Part shown: positions 54,201 through 62,552 of the stretch, piece after piece
How the letters are laid out: each line of letters begins with the position of its first letter
Numbering within the stretch: position 1 is the first letter of the stretch
Origin: Streptomyces europaeiscabiei
Lineage (GTDB): Bacteria; Actinomycetota; Actinomycetes; Streptomycetales; Streptomycetaceae
NCBI RefSeq assembly: GCF_036346855.1
Contig: NZ_CP107841.1
Location: 3,476,001-3,540,000 of the forward strand
Reading direction: 5' to 3'
DNA length: 64,000 nucleotides
Made by a program: the position numbers and the translations under genes
The notes under the pieces: model-generated
Database searches by the model: none
Told to the model about the DNA's origin: nothing
The model's input: only the letters and a program-made list of their open reading frames with translations

Positions 54201-54513
54201 TGAGCGCCAGGACCTGGCCGTCGGGCGTCCACCCGCGCACCTGGGTGCGCCAACTCCCCCAGTACGTCAGGCGCTTGGCCGATCCGCCGTCGAGGGGCGC
54301 GACATGCACCTCGGGCGCGCCGTCCCGCGTGGAGGTCCACGCGACGGTGGTGCCGTCCGGGGAGATCCGCGGATGGTTCACGGGCACGTTGTCCGCGCTG
54401 ACCCGCCAGGCACGGCCGCCGTCCAGAGGCGCGACCCACACGTCGTCCTCGGCGGTGAAGGCGACCAGGTCGCCGTGCAGGTGCGGATACCGGAAATACG
54501 CGAGCTGAGTCAC
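51268..54513 (-). CDS. Tricorn protease homologue (S41 family)
   Basis: The 1081-residue protein has N-terminal beta-propeller repeats ('GDLVAFTAEDDVWVAPLDGG', 'ISPDGTTVAWTSTRDGAPEV', 'VGDRIAFLSDHEGVGALYSS'), a second propeller to about 680, a C1 helical region, a PDZ domain ('VRAGDAIVAVGGQPVDPVAG') and a C-terminal S41 catalytic domain. The latter contains 'LVVDVRENRGGHTSQLVVEK', the nucleophile region 'VVAVANEFSGSDGDIVNAAI' and 'WGGVVGIDSRYRLVDGTLVT'. It is a cytoplasmic self-assembling protease that degrades peptides released by the proteasome or other proteases. The start is GTG at 54513. It appears full length. Confidence 0.94.
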   Translation of the reverse strand: MTQLAYFRYPHLHGDLVAFTAEDDVWVAPLDGGRAWRVSADNVPVNHPRISPDGTTVAWTSTRDGAPEVHVAPLDGGSAKRLTYWGSWRTQVRGWTPDGQVLALSTQGQASLRRSWARAVPLDGGPATTLPYGPVGDVAHGPATVLLSAPMGREAAWWKRYRGGTAGKLWIDRAAEDGKDTEGTGPAGEFVRLHAELDGNIEYPLWVGDRIAFLSDHEGVGALYSSLADGSDLRRHTPVDGFYARHAATDGTRVVYTSAGELWLLDDLDGAEPRRLDIRLGGQRVDLQPFPANASRWFGSASPDHTARGSAVSVRGSVHWITHRSGPARALAAEQGVRARLPRTFRVEGEEWVVWVTDAEGDDALEFAPATGVGPGATPRRLAAGQLGRVLGLAVAPDGSRVAVATHDGRVLLVERETGEVREVDRSEDGEVTGLVFSPDSAWLAWSHPGPRPLRQLKLANTADLSVTEATPLRFQDFSPAFTLDGKHLAFLSARAFDPVYDEHVFDLHFVSGARPHLITLAATTPSPFGPQRHGRPFEAPDKDETPDSEGAPATRIDLEGLADRIVPFPVEAARYSTLRAAKDGVLWLHHPVTGVLGHSRATPDDPDPKSSLERYDLAQRRLEYLASDADHFTVSGDGKRVLLWTDGKLKVVPSDRRASNDDESDTNITVDLSRVRRTVDPAAEWRQMFDETGRLMRDNFWRPDLGGVDWDGVLDRYRPVLDRLATHDDLVDLLWEVQGELGTSHAYVTPRGRGGSGDRRQGLLGADVSRHEDGPQGSVLWRIDRVLPSETSDPDAHSPLTAPGVAVRAGDAIVAVGGQPVDPVAGPGPLLVGTAGKAVELTVLPSGGGDLRHPVVVPISDEEPLRYHAWVADRRAYVHGRSGGRLGYLHVPDMVGSGWAQLHRDLRVEVAREGLVVDVRENRGGHTSQLVVEKLARRIVGWDLPRGMRPTSYPDDAPRGPVVAVANEFSGSDGDIVNAAIKALGIGPVVGTRTWGGVVGIDSRYRLVDGTLVTQPKYAFWLEGYGWGVENHGVDPDVEVVQAPQDHAAGRDPQLDEAIRIALAGLEETPAKVAPPLPEA

Positions 54514-54579
54514 CCGGTCACTGTAAGCAGCGTTCGGACGGATTGGGAGGGGTTTGGATCATGTCCCTCGCGCCGGGCC

Positions 54580-55143
54580 TCACTTGCCCTCGGGCAGGCA
54601 CGCCGGGTCCTTCTGGCACCAGATGGTCTGGGTGACGGTGACCGTCACGGTGGGTCCCGGCCGGTCCGGGTCGGGCGACCCGGGTGCCGGGTCGGGGGCG
54701 TCGCAGTTGCCCAGCACGTCGACGTGGAACCACTCCTTGCCGCCGACCTTCGCTCTCAGGTCCCCGCGGACGCACCTGCCGTCGACCTCTTTCGTCACCT
54801 TCCCGGTGAGGGAGATGTCCCGGCCTTCCTTGTCCTCGCCCGTGCAGTCGACGTTCGCGACGGTGTTGGCGGAAGCGGACGGCGACCTGGACGTCTTGCC
54901 GTCGTCCCGTGTGCCGCCGTCGCCGTCGTAGGACGCCGTGCAGGTGAGCCACTGGACGTCGAGACCCTGCCGCTCCAGTTCCCTGGTGCCCAGCTGGTCC
55001 GTCGTGAACGCGACCGCGCCGGTGTTGAGCCCGCCGCCCTCGCAGGCGACCAGGCCCAGGACCGCGCCGATGCCGAGCCCTGCTCCCAGCAGGAGCCGGC
55101 GCCCGCCTGTCCGGTATGCCCTGACCCGCCTCCATGGCCCCAT
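54580..55143 (-). CDS. Putative lipoprotein
   Basis: The 187-residue protein begins with a basic N-terminus and a hydrophobic signal ending in lipobox LVAC ('GLGIGAVLGLVACEGGG'). The mature domain ('DQLGTRELERQGLDVQWLTC', 'DCTGEDKEGRDISLTGKVTK', 'VLGNCDAPDPAPGS') has several Cys and a DUF4333-like look. It ends in a Thr/Val repeat 'GPTVTVTVTQTIWCQKDPAC'. It is probably anchored to the outer face of the membrane. Function is unknown. The tricorn gene lies downstream on the same strand, 66 bp away. Confidence 0.8.
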   Translation of the reverse strand: MGPWRRVRAYRTGGRRLLLGAGLGIGAVLGLVACEGGGLNTGAVAFTTDQLGTRELERQGLDVQWLTCTASYDGDGGTRDDGKTSRSPSASANTVANVDCTGEDKEGRDISLTGKVTKEVDGRCVRGDLRAKVGGKEWFHVDVLGNCDAPDPAPGSPDPDRPGPTVTVTVTQTIWCQKDPACLPEGK

Positions 55144-55228
55144 GCACGGCAGCCTGCCACCGCCCGCCGCGCGACGGAAGACCGCATGCGGCCATGCTGC
55201 CGGGAGGAGTGAACGGGTGCGGAGGTCG

Positions 55229-55621
55229 TCAGCCGCGCAGCAGCAGCCATTCCTGCAGCTCCACCAAGTTCCCCTCGGGGTCCTTGAGATGGGCCACGCG
55301 CATCCGGTCGGTCATGGGTGCGGGCCCGTGGAGGAGCCGCGCGCCGCGCGCGGTGATCTGCTCGCAGTACGTGTCGAGGTCGTCGACCCGCAGGACGACC
55401 AGCGACCGGTGCCCGTTCGCCGCGTCGGCCAGCTCCCCGAGCACCTGCGCCATCATCGCCCGGTCCTGCAGGGCGATGCCCGCGGACCCGACCGCCGGAC
55501 TGAACTTCTCGTACGGCCCCTCGGCCGCCCCGGACTGCGGCTTCAGCCCGAGGACATCGGCGTAGAAGCGGTAACAAGCGGCGAAGTCGGAGACGAGCAG
55601 CCTTACTTGTGCGAGTTCCAC
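55229..55621 (-). CDS. VOC-family protein
   Basis: The 130-residue glyoxalase/bleomycin-type domain protein starts 'VELAQVRLLVSDFAACYRFY' and ends 'HLKDPEGNLVELQEWLLLRG'. The central 'VLRVDDLDTYCEQITARGAR' strand and terminal Glu follow the VOC pattern. The GTG at 55621 has a GGGAG site. It lies 44 bp downstream of rsmE on the same strand. No specific substrate can be given. Confidence 0.85.
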   Translation of the reverse strand: MELAQVRLLVSDFAACYRFYADVLGLKPQSGAAEGPYEKFSPAVGSAGIALQDRAMMAQVLGELADAANGHRSLVVLRVDDLDTYCEQITARGARLLHGPAPMTDRMRVAHLKDPEGNLVELQEWLLLRG

Positions 55622-55665
55622 GATGCTCCCAGGGGTTTCGGGGACGGCGGTCGGGACCGGGCCGG

Positions 55666-56406
55666 TCAGGACCAGCGTCCGGTTCTGCCCAGCAGCAGCG
55701 CCCCGGCCGCCGTACCGGCGGTCGATGTGCGCAGCACACTGGGTCCGAGTCGATACGCCCCCGCGCCCGCCTCGCCGAAGAGCGCCAGCTCCTCGGGCGA
55801 CACGCCCCCCTCGGGCCCCACGACGAGCACGATCTCCCCGGCCGTCGGCAGCTCGGCCGTGGCCAGTGTCCCGTCGCCGCTCTCGTGCAGTACGGCGGCG
55901 AAGTCGGCCTTCGCCAGCAGCGCCGCGACCTGCTTGCTCGTGGCCGCGTCCGCGATCTCGGGGAACCGCACCCGGCGGGACTGCTTGCCCGCCTCCCGCG
56001 CGGTGGACCGCCACTTGGCGAGGGCCTTCAGTCCCCGCTCGCCCTTCCACTGGGTGATGCAGCGGGAGGCGGCCCAGGGCACGATCGCGTCGATGCCGAC
56101 CTCGGTCATGGTCTCCACGGCCACTTCGCCCCGGTCGCCCTTGGGCAGCGCCTGGACGACGGTGACACGGGGCTGCGCCGGGGGCTCCTCAAGGATGGAC
56201 CCCACGTCCATGACGACCAGCCGGTCCTTGCCCTCGGCGGCCTTCACCGAGCCCTCCAGCCACCGGCCCCGCCCGTCGGTGAGGATCACGTCCTCGCCGG
56301 GCCGCAGCCGCTTCACCGAGACGGCGTGCCGCCCTTCGGGGCCGTCGAGCACGATCTCCGATCCCCGGCCGTCGAACCGCTCCACCACGAACACCGGCGC
56401 GGTCAT
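55666..56406 (-). CDS. rsmE: 16S rRNA (uracil1498-N3)-methyltransferase
   Basis: The 246-residue SPOUT methyltransferase has the N-terminal PUA-like domain ('GRHAVSVKRLRPGEDVILTD') and a trefoil-knot catalytic part ('VTVVQALPKGDRGEVAVETM', 'DAIVPWAASRCITQWKGER', 'EIVLVVGPEGGVSPEELALF', 'YRLGPSVLRTSTAGTAAGAL'). It methylates U1498 in the 30S decoding region. The ATG at 56406 overlaps the stop of the upstream monooxygenase gene (ATGA). Adjacent dnaJ is a frequent partner of rsmE in bacteria; here the monooxygenase gene sits between. Confidence 0.95.
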   Translation of the reverse strand: MTAPVFVVERFDGRGSEIVLDGPEGRHAVSVKRLRPGEDVILTDGRGRWLEGSVKAAEGKDRLVVMDVGSILEEPPAQPRVTVVQALPKGDRGEVAVETMTEVGIDAIVPWAASRCITQWKGERGLKALAKWRSTAREAGKQSRRVRFPEIADAATSKQVAALLAKADFAAVLHESGDGTLATAELPTAGEIVLVVGPEGGVSPEELALFGEAGAGAYRLGPSVLRTSTAGTAAGALLLGRTGRWS

Positions 56407-57509
56407 CGGCCCTCGCTCCCGGTCCGGCCGCCCTGCCCGCCGACCTGCGCGGAGGCCTGCTCGGCCTGCGCGGCGGCGATCTCGGCGGCCAGCACCTCGA
56501 CCAGTTCCCCGGCCGGCAGGTCCCGGGCCATCCGGTGCCCCTGCCCGGCCCACAGCGCCATGCCCTGCGCGTCCCCGGCCTTGGCGGCGGCCTTGCGCAG
56601 CGGCGAGGTGAGGTGGTGGACCTCGGGGTAGGCGACGGGCGCGTACGGGCCGTGCTCGCGCATGAACCGGTTGACCAGACCGCGCGCCGGGCGCCCGGAG
56701 AAGGCGCGGGTCAGCTCCGTGCGGACGAAGAGGGGATCGGTCAGCGCCTGCTTGTGCACGGCGTGCGCGCCGGACTCGGTGGTGGCGAGGAACGCCGTGC
56801 CGAGCTGGGCCGCGGTCGCGCCCGCCGTGAGGAGGGCGGCGATCTGGCCGCCGCGCATGATGCCGCCGGCCGCGACCATCGGCAGCGCCACGGCCTCGCG
56901 GACCTGGGCGACCAGGGAGAGCAGGCCGATGCCTGCGCAGTCCCGCTCGGGGTCGTCCCGGTGTGTGCCCTGGTGACCGCCCGCCTCGACGCCCTGCACG
57001 ATCACGGCGTGGGCCCCGGACCGTTCCACGGCCTGTGCCTCCTCCGCCGAGGTCGCGGTGACCAGGGTGAGCGTGCCCTTGCGGGCGAAGGACTCGATGA
57101 TCTCGGGGGTCGGGCAGCCGAAGTGGAACGACACCACCGGCACGGGGTTGTCCAGCAGCACCGCGAGCTTGGCCTCGTAGCCGTCGTCGCGCCCGCTGTC
57201 GGGGTCGCCCAGCTCGGCGTCGTACCAGGTGGCCTCACCGGCCAGCTGCTCCGCGTACACCTCGACGGCGGCCGGCTCGGCATACTCCGGCTGCGGCATG
57301 AAGAGGTTCACGCCGAAGGGGCGCGAGGTGAGCGCCCTGAGCGCCTTGATCTCCTGGTACATCCCGTCGGCCGTCTTGTACCCGGCGGCGAGGAACCCCA
57401 GCCCGCCCGCCTCGGACACGGCGGCGGCCAGCCGCGGCACGGACACACCGCCCGCCATCGGGGCCTGCACGATCGGCAGCGGGACGAGATCGGTCAGTGC
57501 GGAGGACAT
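56403..57509 (-). CDS. Nitronate monooxygenase (NPD family)
   Basis: The 368-residue FMN-binding TIM barrel has 'LPIVQAPMAGGVSVPRLAAA', 'GGLGFLAAGYKTADGMYQEI', 'VSFHFGCPTPEIIESF', 'HAVIVQGVEAGGHQGTHRDD' with the conserved catalytic His, and 'ALPMVAAGGIMRGGQIAALL'. It oxidises alkyl nitronates (class I type) using FMN and oxygen. The start at 57509 ('MSSALTDLV') is preceded by GGCAACATGCCGTC; no strong ribosome site is visible. It is coupled to rsmE. Confidence 0.9.
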   Translation of the reverse strand: MSSALTDLVPLPIVQAPMAGGVSVPRLAAAVSEAGGLGFLAAGYKTADGMYQEIKALRALTSRPFGVNLFMPQPEYAEPAAVEVYAEQLAGEATWYDAELGDPDSGRDDGYEAKLAVLLDNPVPVVSFHFGCPTPEIIESFARKGTLTLVTATSAEEAQAVERSGAHAVIVQGVEAGGHQGTHRDDPERDCAGIGLLSLVAQVREAVALPMVAAGGIMRGGQIAALLTAGATAAQLGTAFLATTESGAHAVHKQALTDPLFVRTELTRAFSGRPARGLVNRFMREHGPYAPVAYPEVHHLTSPLRKAAAKAGDAQGMALWAGQGHRMARDLPAGELVEVLAAEIAAAQAEQASAQVGGQGGRTGSEGR

Positions 57510-57567
57510 GACGGCATGTTGCCATGTCCACCGGACTTCGCCGAATCGGGGAAGGGTGCGGGCCCCG

Positions 57568-57609
57568 GCCCCGTAAGGGACGCGGGGCTGTGACATGTGC
57601 GGCTCCGCC
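57568..57609. repeat. Second REP-like family, copy 2
   Basis: In reverse complement this reads GGCGGAGCCGCACAT, two bases, then CACAGCCCCGCG, almost identical to 42239-42276. It lies between the monooxygenase promoter and the dnaJ end. An inner CCCCGTAAGGG hairpin resembles the first REP family. Confidence 0.7.
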
Positions 57610-57656
57610 ACGTGGGCGACCGGCCACGCATCACCCGCACCCCGGCGGACAACCGG

Positions 57657-58790
57657 TCAGCGCCCGTTGAACGCGTCCTTCAGCCGCGAGAACAGGCCCT
57701 GCTGCCCGGGCTGGAACTGCCCCGTGGGCCGCTCCTCACCCCGAAGCACCGCCAGCTGCCGCAGCAGCCCCTCCTGCTCCGGGTCGAGCTTCGTCGGCGT
57801 CTGGACCTCGACGTGGACGATCAGATCGCCTCGGCCGCCGCCCCGCAGATGCGTGACGCCCCGCCCGTGCAACGGGATCGACTGCCCGGACTGCGTCCCG
57901 GGCCGGATGTCGACCTCCTCGAGACCGTCCAGCGTCTCCAGCGGCACCTTCGTGCCGAGGGACGCCGCCGTCATCGGGATCGTCACCGTGCAGTGCAGAT
58001 CGTCGCCGCGCCGCTGGAACGTCGAGTGCGGCAGCTCGTGGATCTCGACGTAGAGGTCACCGGCGGGACCGCCACCGGGCCCGACCTCGCCCTCACCGGC
58101 GAGCTGGATCCGTGTGCCGTTGTCGACACCGGCCGGGATCTTGACGGTGAGCGTCCGCCGCGACCGCACCCGCCCGTCGCCCGCGCACTCGGGACACGGG
58201 TTGGGGACGATCGTGCCGAACCCCTGGCACTGCGGGCAGGGCCGGGAGGTCATGACCTGACCGAGGAAGGACCGCGTGACCTGCGAGACCTCACCACGAC
58301 CGCGACACATGTCACAGGTCTGGGCGGTGGTCCCCGGGGCCGCGCCCTCGCCGCTGCAGGTCGTGCACACGACGGCCGTGTCGACCTGGATGTCCTTCGT
58401 CGTGCCGAAGGCCGCCTCGTCGAGGTCGATCTCCAGCCGGATCATCGCGTCCTGGCCCCGGCGCGTACGCGACCGAGGACCCCGCTGCGACGCCGTACCG
58501 AAGAAGGCGTCCATGATGTCCGAGAAGTTACCGAAGCCACCGGCGCCGAAGCCGCCCGCGCCGCCGCCCGCCTGGGACAGCGGGTCGCCGCCGAGGTCGT
58601 AGACCTGCTTCTTCTGCGGGTCCGAGAGCACCTCGTAGGCGGCGTTGATCTCCTTGAACCGCTCCTGGGTCTTCGGATCGGGGTTGACGTCCGGGTGCAG
58701 CTCGCGCGCGAGCCTCCGGAACGCCTTCTTGATCTCGTCCTGGGAAGCGTCGCGGCGCACGCCGAGCACGGCGTAATAGTCCGTGGCCAC
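57657..58790 (-). CDS. dnaJ: Chaperone DnaJ (DnaJ2)
   Basis: The 377-residue protein has the J domain 'ATDYYAVLGVRRDASQDEIK' with HPD in 'ELHPDVNPD', a Gly-rich segment ('GGGAGGFGAGGFGNFSDIMD'), and four CxxCxGxG zinc repeats ('CTTCSGEG', 'CDMCRGRG', 'CPQCQGFG', 'CPECAGDG'). The C-terminal substrate-binding domain includes 'VKIPAGVDNGTRIQLAGEGE'. It is the hrcA-linked DnaJ rather than the dnaK-operon copy. The GTG at 58790 directly abuts the hrcA stop codon. It stimulates DnaK. Confidence 0.96.
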   Translation of the reverse strand: MATDYYAVLGVRRDASQDEIKKAFRRLARELHPDVNPDPKTQERFKEINAAYEVLSDPQKKQVYDLGGDPLSQAGGGAGGFGAGGFGNFSDIMDAFFGTASQRGPRSRTRRGQDAMIRLEIDLDEAAFGTTKDIQVDTAVVCTTCSGEGAAPGTTAQTCDMCRGRGEVSQVTRSFLGQVMTSRPCPQCQGFGTIVPNPCPECAGDGRVRSRRTLTVKIPAGVDNGTRIQLAGEGEVGPGGGPAGDLYVEIHELPHSTFQRRGDDLHCTVTIPMTAASLGTKVPLETLDGLEEVDIRPGTQSGQSIPLHGRGVTHLRGGGRGDLIVHVEVQTPTKLDPEQEGLLRQLAVLRGEERPTGQFQPGQQGLFSRLKDAFNGR

Positions 58791-59807
58791 TCAGGACTCC
58801 GCCAGGATCTGTCCGACGTACCGTGCCACCGCTCGTACCGCTCCCATCGTTCCCGGATAATCCATGCGCGTAGGTCCGACCACGCCCAGTTTCGCTACCG
58901 CCTCGCCGCCCGAACCGTAACCGACGGAGACGACGGACGTGGAGTTGAGTCCCTCATACGCGTTCTCATGACCGATGCGTACGGTCATGCCCGAATCCCC
59001 GGCCTCGCCAAGCAACTTGAGGAGGACGACCTGCTCCTCCAAGGCTTCCAGAACGGGCCGGATGGTGAGGGGGAAGTCATGTCCGAAGCGGGTGAGATTG
59101 GCGGTACCGCCGATCATCAGCCGCTCCTCGCTCTCCTCGACGAGTGCTTCCAGCAGGGTGGAGAGCACCGTCGTGACCGTGCCCCGGTCCTCGACGTCGA
59201 ACGCCTCGGGCAGGTCCTCGACCAGCCTCGGCACGTCGGTGAACCGGCGGCCCGCGACCTTGCTGTTGAGCCGGGCGCGCAGATCCGCGAGTGACGTTTC
59301 TCCGAACGGCGCCGGGCAGTCGACCAGCCGCTGCTCCACCCGTCCCGTGTCCGTGATCAGCACGAGCATCAGCCGGGCGGGGGCCAGCGACAGCAACTCC
59401 ACGTGCCGCACCGTCGACCGTGTGAGCGACGGATACTGCACGACGGCGACCTGCCGGGTGAGCTGCGCGAGCAGCCGTACGGTTCTGGCCACCACGTCGT
59501 CGAGGTCGACGGCGCCGTCCAGGAAGTTCTGGATGGCGCGCCGCTCGGGCGGGGTCATCGGTTTGACGCCGGCCAGCTTGTCGACGAAGAGCCGGTACCC
59601 CTTGTCGGTGGGGATGCGGCCCGCGCTGGTGTGGGGCTGGGCGATGAAGCCCTCGTCCTCCAGCGCCGCCATGTCGTTGCGGACGGTCGCCGGGGAGACG
59701 CCCAGGTTGTGCCGCTCCGTGAGCGCCTTGGAACCGACCGGCTCCTCGGTGCCCACGTAGTCCTGGACGATGGCGCGCAGCACCTGGAGCCTGCGTTCAC
59801 TGAGCAC
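58791..59807 (-). CDS. hrcA: Heat-inducible transcription repressor HrcA
   Basis: The 338-residue repressor has an N-terminal winged helix ('[20 protein letters not shown]', '[20 protein letters not shown]', '[20 protein letters not shown]') and a GAF-like core ('[20 protein letters not shown]', '[20 protein letters not shown]', '[20 protein letters not shown]'). It binds CIRCE and depends on GroEL for folding. The GTG at 59807 follows GGAGG with 8-nt spacing. A perfect CIRCE lies 38 bp upstream, so hrcA-dnaJ is autoregulated. Confidence 0.97.
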   Translation of the reverse strand: MLSERRLQVLRAIVQDYVGTEEPVGSKALTERHNLGVSPATVRNDMAALEDEGFIAQPHTSAGRIPTDKGYRLFVDKLAGVKPMTPPERRAIQNFLDGAVDLDDVVARTVRLLAQLTRQVAVVQYPSLTRSTVRHVELLSLAPARLMLVLITDTGRVEQRLVDCPAPFGETSLADLRARLNSKVAGRRFTDVPRLVEDLPEAFDVEDRGTVTTVLSTLLEALVEESEERLMIGGTANLTRFGHDFPLTIRPVLEALEEQVVLLKLLGEAGDSGMTVRIGHENAYEGLNSTSVVSVGYGSGGEAVAKLGVVGPTRMDYPGTMGAVRAVARYVGQILAES

Positions 59808-59844
59808 CGCGCACACCTCCAGCTCGCTCTCCTGTGGCTCTCCC

Positions 59845-59871
59845 TTGGCACTCACCCCGGGCGAGTGCCAA
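59845..59871. promoter_or_regulatory. CIRCE operator
   Basis: TTGGCACTC (59845-59853), a 9-nt spacer and GAGTGCCAA (59863-59871) form a perfect inverted repeat of the CIRCE class (consensus TTAGCACTC-N9-GAGTGCTAA, here with the symmetric change A to G / T to C). It lies just upstream of hrcA. Confidence 0.95.
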
Positions 59872-60144
59872 CACTCCCCGCCCAGTGTACGGCGGTGGGG
59901 TACGCCCCCGGCAAGGCCGGTCCAGCCATGTCGTGCCGACGTGTACCGACCTGTCCGACGATGTCGGGCCACTTCCTACCGGCGAGTTCGGCGACCGTCG
60001 ACGCCACCCGGACCGCCGGCCGGCGGCACATCGGTGGCCACGTCACCCTTCGGCCTGCCCGCGGCCGGTCCGAAGCCTTCCCGCCGGCCTCCCCCGGCGC
60101 CCTCCCTCACCCGGCACGCGGGGAGCTACAGCTAGCGTCGGCGC
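59872..60144. other. Divergent gap between hrcA and the hydrolase
   Basis: Upstream of CIRCE this part holds the hydrolase promoter at its right end (TAGCGT at 60133). Repeated phrases TGTACCGACCTGTCCGAC occur near 59941-59958. No ORF with coding character is seen in the 270 bp. Confidence 0.45.
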
Positions 60145-60882
60145 ATGACGGTGACTTGGGAAGAGTGCGGATGGCAGGGATTGACGCCCCGGGTCGGACG
60201 GTGCCGCCTTCCCGGCTGGGACTGCACGGTCGGACTGGTGGTCGGGGACGGTTCGGCCCTCATGATCGACGCGGGTTCGAGCCTGCCGGAGGGCGCGCGG
60301 TTGCGCACCGAGGCGCGCCGACTGCTCGGGGGCGCCCGTGTGACACATCTCGCGCTCACCCACCCCCACTTCGACCATGTCTTCGGGGCGGCGGCGTTCA
60401 CCGGGGTGGAGGTCTTCGGCGCGATGGGCGTCGACGGCGTCCCGACCGGTGCGTGCGACGCCCTCCGCGCGGACGCCGTGCACCACGGCCTCCCCCCGGC
60501 GGACGCCACCGAGGCCGCCGACCTCCTCGTACGCCCCCACCACCACGTCTCCGGCGAGTGGACGCTCGACCTGGGCGGCGACGTCCGGGTGCTCCTGGCG
60601 AACGTGGGCCCGGGGCACACGGGCCACGACCTGGCCGTCCTGGTCCCCGGGACCGCGCACGGCCGCCCCGGGGTCGTGTTCTGCGGGGACCTGGTCGAGG
60701 AGTCCGGCGAACCCCAGGCGGGCCCCGACGCGGTCCCCTCCCGCTGGCCGGCCGCCCTGGACCGGCTCCTGGAGCTGGGCGGCGAGGACGCGTTGTACGT
60801 GCCCGGCCACGGGGCGGTGGTGGACGCGGCGTTCGTACGGGCCCAACGGGACGCGCTGGCAGGGCGCTTCGGCGTGTCCTAG
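60145..60882 (+). CDS. Metallo-beta-lactamase-fold hydrolase
   Basis: The 245-residue protein has zinc motif 'HLALTHPHFDHVFGAAAF' (HxHxDH type with Phe), 'ANVGPGHTGHDLAVLVPGT', 'GVVFCGDLVEESGEPQAG' and 'EDALYVPGHGAVVDAAFV'. All metal ligands are present. It has no signal peptide and could act on a thioester, lactone or phosphodiester. The ATG at 60145 has TAGCGT (60133-60138) 6 nt upstream, so the transcript is probably leaderless. It is divergent from hrcA across 337 bp. Confidence 0.87.
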   Translation: MTVTWEECGWQGLTPRVGRCRLPGWDCTVGLVVGDGSALMIDAGSSLPEGARLRTEARRLLGGARVTHLALTHPHFDHVFGAAAFTGVEVFGAMGVDGVPTGACDALRADAVHHGLPPADATEAADLLVRPHHHVSGEWTLDLGGDVRVLLANVGPGHTGHDLAVLVPGTAHGRPGVVFCGDLVEESGEPQAGPDAVPSRWPAALDRLLELGGEDALYVPGHGAVVDAAFVRAQRDALAGRFGVS

Positions 60883-61011
60883 CCGGTCGCGGTGGACCTC
60901 GGTCGGCGCGGGCCATGGCCTGTCACCGGACATCGGCAATCAGCCATCAGCCATCGGCGTGTCGCGCTGAGCGGGGGACATCCGGGCGCGGCTTCTCCTA
61001 TCGTCATCCGA

Positions 61012-61827
61012 ATGCGCCAGTACTCACCCGACCTGACCCCTCCCTGGAAGAAGCCCAAGCCGGCCCCCGAGGTCCCGGCCGACCCCGGTCTGGTCGTCGA
61101 GGAGCCCACCACCGGCTTCTGCGGCGCGGTCGTGGGCTGCGAGGCGGGCACGGTGACGCTGGAGGACCGCTTCGGCAAACACCGTGTGTTCCCGCTGGAA
61201 CCCCGGGGCTTCCTCCTTGAGGGCCGGGTGGTGACCCTGGTACGCCCCTCGTCCGCGGCCCCCGTCCGCCCCTCCCGCACGGCCTCCGGCTCGGTCGCCG
61301 TACCCGGCGCCCGCGCCCGCGTGGCCCGCGCCGGCCGGATCTACGTCGAGGGCCGCCACGACGCCGAACTCGTCGAGCGGGTCTGGGGCGACGACCTGCG
61401 TATCGAGGGCGTGGTGGTGGAGTACCTGGAGGGCGTGGACGACCTGCCCGCGATCGTCGCCGAGTTCGCCCCCGGACCGGACGCCCGTCTCGGGGTCCTG
61501 GTCGACCACCTGGTCCCCGGCAGCAAGGAATCCCGTATCGCCGAGTCGGTGACCAGCGACCACTCGCTCGTCGTGGGCCACCCGTACATCGACGTCTGGG
61601 AGGCCGTGAAGCCGTCGTCGGTGGGCATCACGGCGTGGCCCCGCGTGCCGCGCGGCCAGGACTGGAAGACGGGGGTGTGCCGGGCGCTGGGGTGGCCGGA
61701 AAACACGGGTGAGGTGTGGCAGCGGCGGATTCTGTCGCGGGTGCGGTCCTATCGGGACCTGGAACCCGAACTGCTGGGCCGGGTGGAGGAGTTGATCGAC
61801 TTCGTCACGGTCGGCGAGGGTGCGTGA
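61012..61827 (+). CDS. DUF3097 family protein
   Basis: The 271-residue protein has the family start 'RQYSPDLTPPWKKPKPAPEV', an N-terminal beta segment ('VVGCEAGTVTLEDRFGKHRV') and a Toprim-like second half ('GRIYVEGRHDAELVERVWGD', 'LGVLVDHLVPGSKESRIAES', 'HSLVVGHPYIDVWEAVKPSS'). The EGxxDAE and the DH pair would suit metal-dependent nucleic-acid chemistry, but function is unknown. The family is actinobacterial. The ATG at 61012 has TATCGT (60999-61004) 7 nt upstream, predicted leaderless. Confidence 0.88.
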   Translation: MRQYSPDLTPPWKKPKPAPEVPADPGLVVEEPTTGFCGAVVGCEAGTVTLEDRFGKHRVFPLEPRGFLLEGRVVTLVRPSSAAPVRPSRTASGSVAVPGARARVARAGRIYVEGRHDAELVERVWGDDLRIEGVVVEYLEGVDDLPAIVAEFAPGPDARLGVLVDHLVPGSKESRIAESVTSDHSLVVGHPYIDVWEAVKPSSVGITAWPRVPRGQDWKTGVCRALGWPENTGEVWQRRILSRVRSYRDLEPELLGRVEELIDFVTVGEGA

Positions 61828-61866
61828 CGTCGGCGGGGTGACTTCGGCGGTGCGTGACGTCGGCGG

Positions 61867-62484
61867 TCAGCCCTCTCCGCGCCTTGCCAACCGCTCCCGG
61901 TGTCCCGCCCGGTCGGGCTGCCCCGCGTACGGCAGCGGCTGCGCCACCAGCCCGAACCACAGCTCGGGCGCCCACTGGCTCAGGGCCTTCTCGTAGGGCT
62001 TGAAGGAGTGGGGGAGGTGGATGCGGTAGCGCAGCCGGGGCAGACCGGGCCGGAGCGGTTCCGTGTCACGGACGAACTGCCACAGCAGCGGGTCGTCGCG
62101 GTCGATCTCGCCCCGGGGGCACAGTTCGACGGTGAAGGTCCGGTGGTAGTAGATACCCACCCCGGCGAGCGAGTCCCAGCGGATCAGGGCGATCTCCTTG
62201 CCCCGGATCCACCAGAATCCCGTCGCGTCGAAGGCCATCATCCACCGGCGGGTCCGCCAAGTGGAGACGACCGGGATGGCGAAACCCACCGCGACCAGCA
62301 TCAACAGCACGCCAACCCAACCGGTGCCGAGGATCCCGTCGCGGCTCAGACCACGGACCACCGCCATCACGCCGAACCCACCGGCATTGAGCACGATGAG
62401 ACCGAACGGCAGGAGCGACAGAAACCGCCGCAGACCAAACCGCAATATCGTCGCGTCCGCAGCCGGCGCTCCCCCAGAGATCAT
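61867..62484 (-). CDS. Membrane protein, function unknown
   Basis: The 205-residue protein has two hydrophobic segments ('FLSLLPFGLIVLNAGGFGVM' and 'GWVGVLLMLVAVGFAIPVVS') and then a cytoplasmic PH-like domain ('RRWMMAFDATGFWWIRGKEI', 'LIRWDSLAGVGIYYHRTFTV', 'LPRLRYRIHLPHSFKPYEKA'). The arrangement resembles bPH-domain membrane proteins. Start at 62484 has AGGG upstream. It lies 68 bp after hemW on the same strand. A short direct repeat GTGCGTGACGTCGGCGG occurs just beyond its 3' end (61820-61866). Confidence 0.75.
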   Translation of the reverse strand: MISGGAPAADATILRFGLRRFLSLLPFGLIVLNAGGFGVMAVVRGLSRDGILGTGWVGVLLMLVAVGFAIPVVSTWRTRRWMMAFDATGFWWIRGKEIALIRWDSLAGVGIYYHRTFTVELCPRGEIDRDDPLLWQFVRDTEPLRPGLPRLRYRIHLPHSFKPYEKALSQWAPELWFGLVAQPLPYAGQPDRAGHRERLARRGEG

Positions 62485-62552
62485 GGGGCGGGACCCTATC
62501 CGAGGGACTACGCCCCCACCAGAGCCGTAGCCGTCTCGGTCCACCAGCAGTC